Positions 62,602 through 64,000 of a stretch of 64,000 nucleotides of DNA are shown here, one piece after another. The stretch covers positions 1,458,427 through 1,522,426 of the forward strand of contig NZ_CANLNS010000001.1 in assembly GCF_947492715.1 (NCBI RefSeq), given 5' to 3'. The position numbers and the translations under genes were made by a program. The notes under the pieces are model-generated. The model made no database searches, was not told where the DNA came from, and was given only the letters and a program-made list of their open reading frames with translations. How positions within the stretch are numbered: position 1 is the first letter of the stretch; each line of letters opens with the position of its first letter. The stretch comes from an uncultured Psychroserpens sp. Its GTDB lineage: Bacteria > Bacteroidota > Bacteroidia > Flavobacteriales > Flavobacteriaceae.

Positions 62602-63633
62602 ATGAGCGCAAACCATCCCAACATATTATTAGTCTATACTGGTGGAACTATTGGTATGATTAAAAATGCTGAAACAGGAGCATTAAAAGCCTTTGACTTT
62701 AAAAACCTTTTAAAAAACATTCCAGAGCTTAAGCTATTAGATTGCGATATTGAAACACTTTCGTTCAATGAACCTATAGACTCTAGTAATATGAGTCCAA
62801 AGTACTGGATTCAAATTGCCGAAATTATCGAGAGTCATTACGATAGATTTGATGGGTTTGTGGTCTTACACGGAAGTGATACGATGAGTTATTCGGCCTC
62901 AGCATTGAGTTTTATGTTTGAAAACTTAGCGAAACCAATTATTTTCACAGGCTCTCAATTACCCATTGGCGATTTACGAACTGATGCTAAAGAGAATTTG
63001 ATTACATCTATACAAATGGCTTCATTACAAAAAAATGGGAAGCCTGTAATAAAAGAGGTAGGCTTGTATTTCGAATATAAATTATATCGCGGAAATAGAA
63101 CGACAAAAATCAATGCCGAACATTTTGAAGCATTCGAATCTTTAAACTATCCTCATTTGGCAGAATCTGGAGTTCATTTAAAAGTTGAATATGATGATTT
63201 GTATAAACCCAATACAAGAAAAAAGTTGGTGGTTCATAAACAATTTGAAACAGACATTGTATTAATTAAAATGTTTCCAGGTATTTCAGAAGCGATGTTA
63301 AAACCCCTATTTGAATGCGATGATGTTAAAGGAATTGTTATAGAAACATATGGTGCTGGTAATACGACAACTGAAATGTGGTTTTTGAATATGTTGAAAA
63401 AGACAACAAAAAGAGGTATTCCTATAGTTAATGTAACACAATGTTCGGGAGGTAGTGTTCTTATGGGGCAATATGAAACAAGTACTCAATTAAAATCTCT
63501 AGGAGTTATTTCAGGAAAGGATATTACTACTGAAGCTGCCCTGGCCAAGTTGATGTTTATGTTAGGAGAAAAGGTGTCTCCAAAGGCATTTAAAACTATT
63601 TTTGAAACCTCGCTTCGAGGTGAAATGTCTTAA
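62602..63633 (+). CDS. ansA: Type I (cytoplasmic) L-asparaginase
   Basis: 343 aa. VYTGGTIGM (nucleophile Thr16 region) and VLHGSDTMSYSASAL (second Thr motif, with Asp) are intact, later TQCSGGSV. No signal peptide, so the low-affinity cytoplasmic type. Hydrolyses asparagine to aspartate. Co-transcribed with tatD. Confidence 0.92.
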   Translation: MSANHPNILLVYTGGTIGMIKNAETGALKAFDFKNLLKNIPELKLLDCDIETLSFNEPIDSSNMSPKYWIQIAEIIESHYDRFDGFVVLHGSDTMSYSASALSFMFENLAKPIIFTGSQLPIGDLRTDAKENLITSIQMASLQKNGKPVIKEVGLYFEYKLYRGNRTTKINAEHFEAFESLNYPHLAESGVHLKVEYDDLYKPNTRKKLVVHKQFETDIVLIKMFPGISEAMLKPLFECDDVKGIVIETYGAGNTTTEMWFLNMLKKTTKRGIPIVNVTQCSGGSVLMGQYETSTQLKSLGVISGKDITTEAALAKLMFMLGEKVSPKAFKTIFETSLRGEMS

Positions 63634-63690
63634 AGTGTATTTCAAAGTTTTATAATTATAATTTGAGTTGTATGTTTGCTGCTCAAAATT

Positions 63691-63778
63691 AGAGAGGTGG
63701 CCGAGTGGTCGAAGGCGCACGCCTGGAAAGTGTGTATACTCCAAAAGGGTATCGAGGGTTCGAATCCCTTCCTCTCTG
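63691..63778 (+). tRNA. tRNA-Ser (anticodon GGA)
   Basis: 88 nt. Acceptor AGAGAGG (63691-63697) pairs with CCTCTCT (63771-63777); D arm GCCGAGTGGTCGAAGGC; anticodon stem CACGC / GTGTG with loop CTGGAAA (anticodon 63725-63727); long variable arm; T arm GGGTTCGAATCCC. CCA not encoded. The long variable arm is diagnostic of serine. Confidence 0.95.
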
Positions 63779-63784
63779 CGAATA

Positions 63785-63849
63785 CATGAAAACACCTCAG
63801 TGAATTTGTCGAAGCTTGCTTCAGTAAATTCACTGAGGTGTTTTCATGA
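63785..63849. repeat. 23-bp perfect inverted repeat downstream of tRNA-Ser
   Basis: Arms 63785-63807 and 63827-63849 are exact reverse complements (core CACCTCAGTGAATTT) with a 19-base loop that itself holds GAAGC / GCTTC. It would form a very stable hairpin and can end the tRNA transcript. Confidence 0.85.
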
Positions 63850-64000
63850 GCAAACGAAAGTTTGCCTATGCAATGTATTACCAGCATATCCAATTGGGAT
63901 CAGCGCAGCTAATCCTTCAAGGATGTCGAAGCTTGCTTCAGTAAATTCACTGAGGTGTTTTCATGAGCAAACGAAAGTTTGCCTATGCAATGTATTACCA
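63807..64000. repeat. 117-bp tandem direct repeat, cut by the window end
   Basis: 77 bp (63807-63883) recur exactly at 63924-64000, 117 bp apart, and the repeat may go on past the window. Each copy has the loop and right arm of the inverted repeat and a hairpin GCAAAC-gaaa-GTTTGC. The 40-bp spacer holds ATCCTT-c-AAGGAT. No coding potential. Two minus-strand open frames here are tRNA-overlap artefacts. Confidence 0.85.

Noticed and set aside
63562..63893. Two minus-strand open frames across tRNA-Ser (with RKGFEPSIPFWSIHTFQACAFDHSATSL in part)
   Set aside because: Known artefact type: translated antisense of a serine tRNA and its flanks. No start signal, overlaps the tRNA fully.

Overview
The window is about 64 kb of AT-rich DNA from a member of the Flavobacteriaceae (phylum Bacteroidota), probably marine. 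Evidence: a SusC/SusD pair and other TonB-dependent receptors, -7 promoter elements of the TAnnTTTG type, weak ribosome binding sites, an eukaryote-like class Ia ribonucleotide reductase beta subunit, and LytS/LytTR and NarL-type regulators typical of the family. Most of the window is ordinary chromosomal housekeeping. Four stretches are less ordinary.

Region 1 (1-8.3 kb, + strand) is an accessory-looking block: the end of a membrane-anchored CHAT (caspase-like) protease, an unknown four-helix membrane protein, then a tight three-gene operon of a glycyl radical enzyme, a DyP-type heme peroxidase fused to a HAD phosphatase-like domain, and a two-HKD phospholipase D-like protein. An 18-bp perfect palindrome precedes the operon and a strong terminator closes it. 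I know of no named system with this content; it is the best protein-coding candidate for an undescribed system.

Region 2 (8.4-22.8 kb): HupE/UreJ-like protein; dCMP deaminase plus C-terminal processing protease; a marC operon with a small flavoprotein; a DUF3109 protein; a TPR-LytS histidine kinase with its LytTR regulator; nrdB and nrdA; chromate transporter; DUF6503 protein.

Region 3 (22.8-31.7 kb) looks like a phosphate-starvation neighbourhood: a PiT phosphate transporter fused to a PhoU-like domain, an OprO/OprP-type porin, a small MORN-like protein, and a TonB receptor with a surface lipoprotein. Direct repeats with 11-bp period (AATGTT/AACATT) sit at the -33 position of several promoters. 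Between the porin and the MORN gene is a probable small RNA with a 15-nt perfect complement to the porin 5' leader.

Region 4 (31.7-59.8 kb): dgt, a 57-aa membrane peptide, dxs, a TonB-like protein, tadA, a cold-shock protein, a CLC channel, aspS, a SusC/SusD pair, a TetR-RND efflux operon, a polyprenyl diphosphate synthase, and 2-oxoglutarate dehydrogenase E1 and E2 with an M23 peptidase gene between them.

Region 5 (59.8-61.3 kb) is an 830-bp non-coding stretch below an orphan NarL/LuxR-type response regulator. It holds a tandem array of four short terminator-ended units, each with the same promoter geometry (TTG, 20 bp, a degenerate TAnnTTTG element) and each with an inverted-repeat operator abutting the -33 element. 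I read this as a response-regulator-controlled array of small RNA genes.

The window ends with a retropepsin-like protease, tatD, an asparaginase, tRNA-Ser(GGA), and the start of a 117-bp tandem repeat with a 23-bp inverted repeat.
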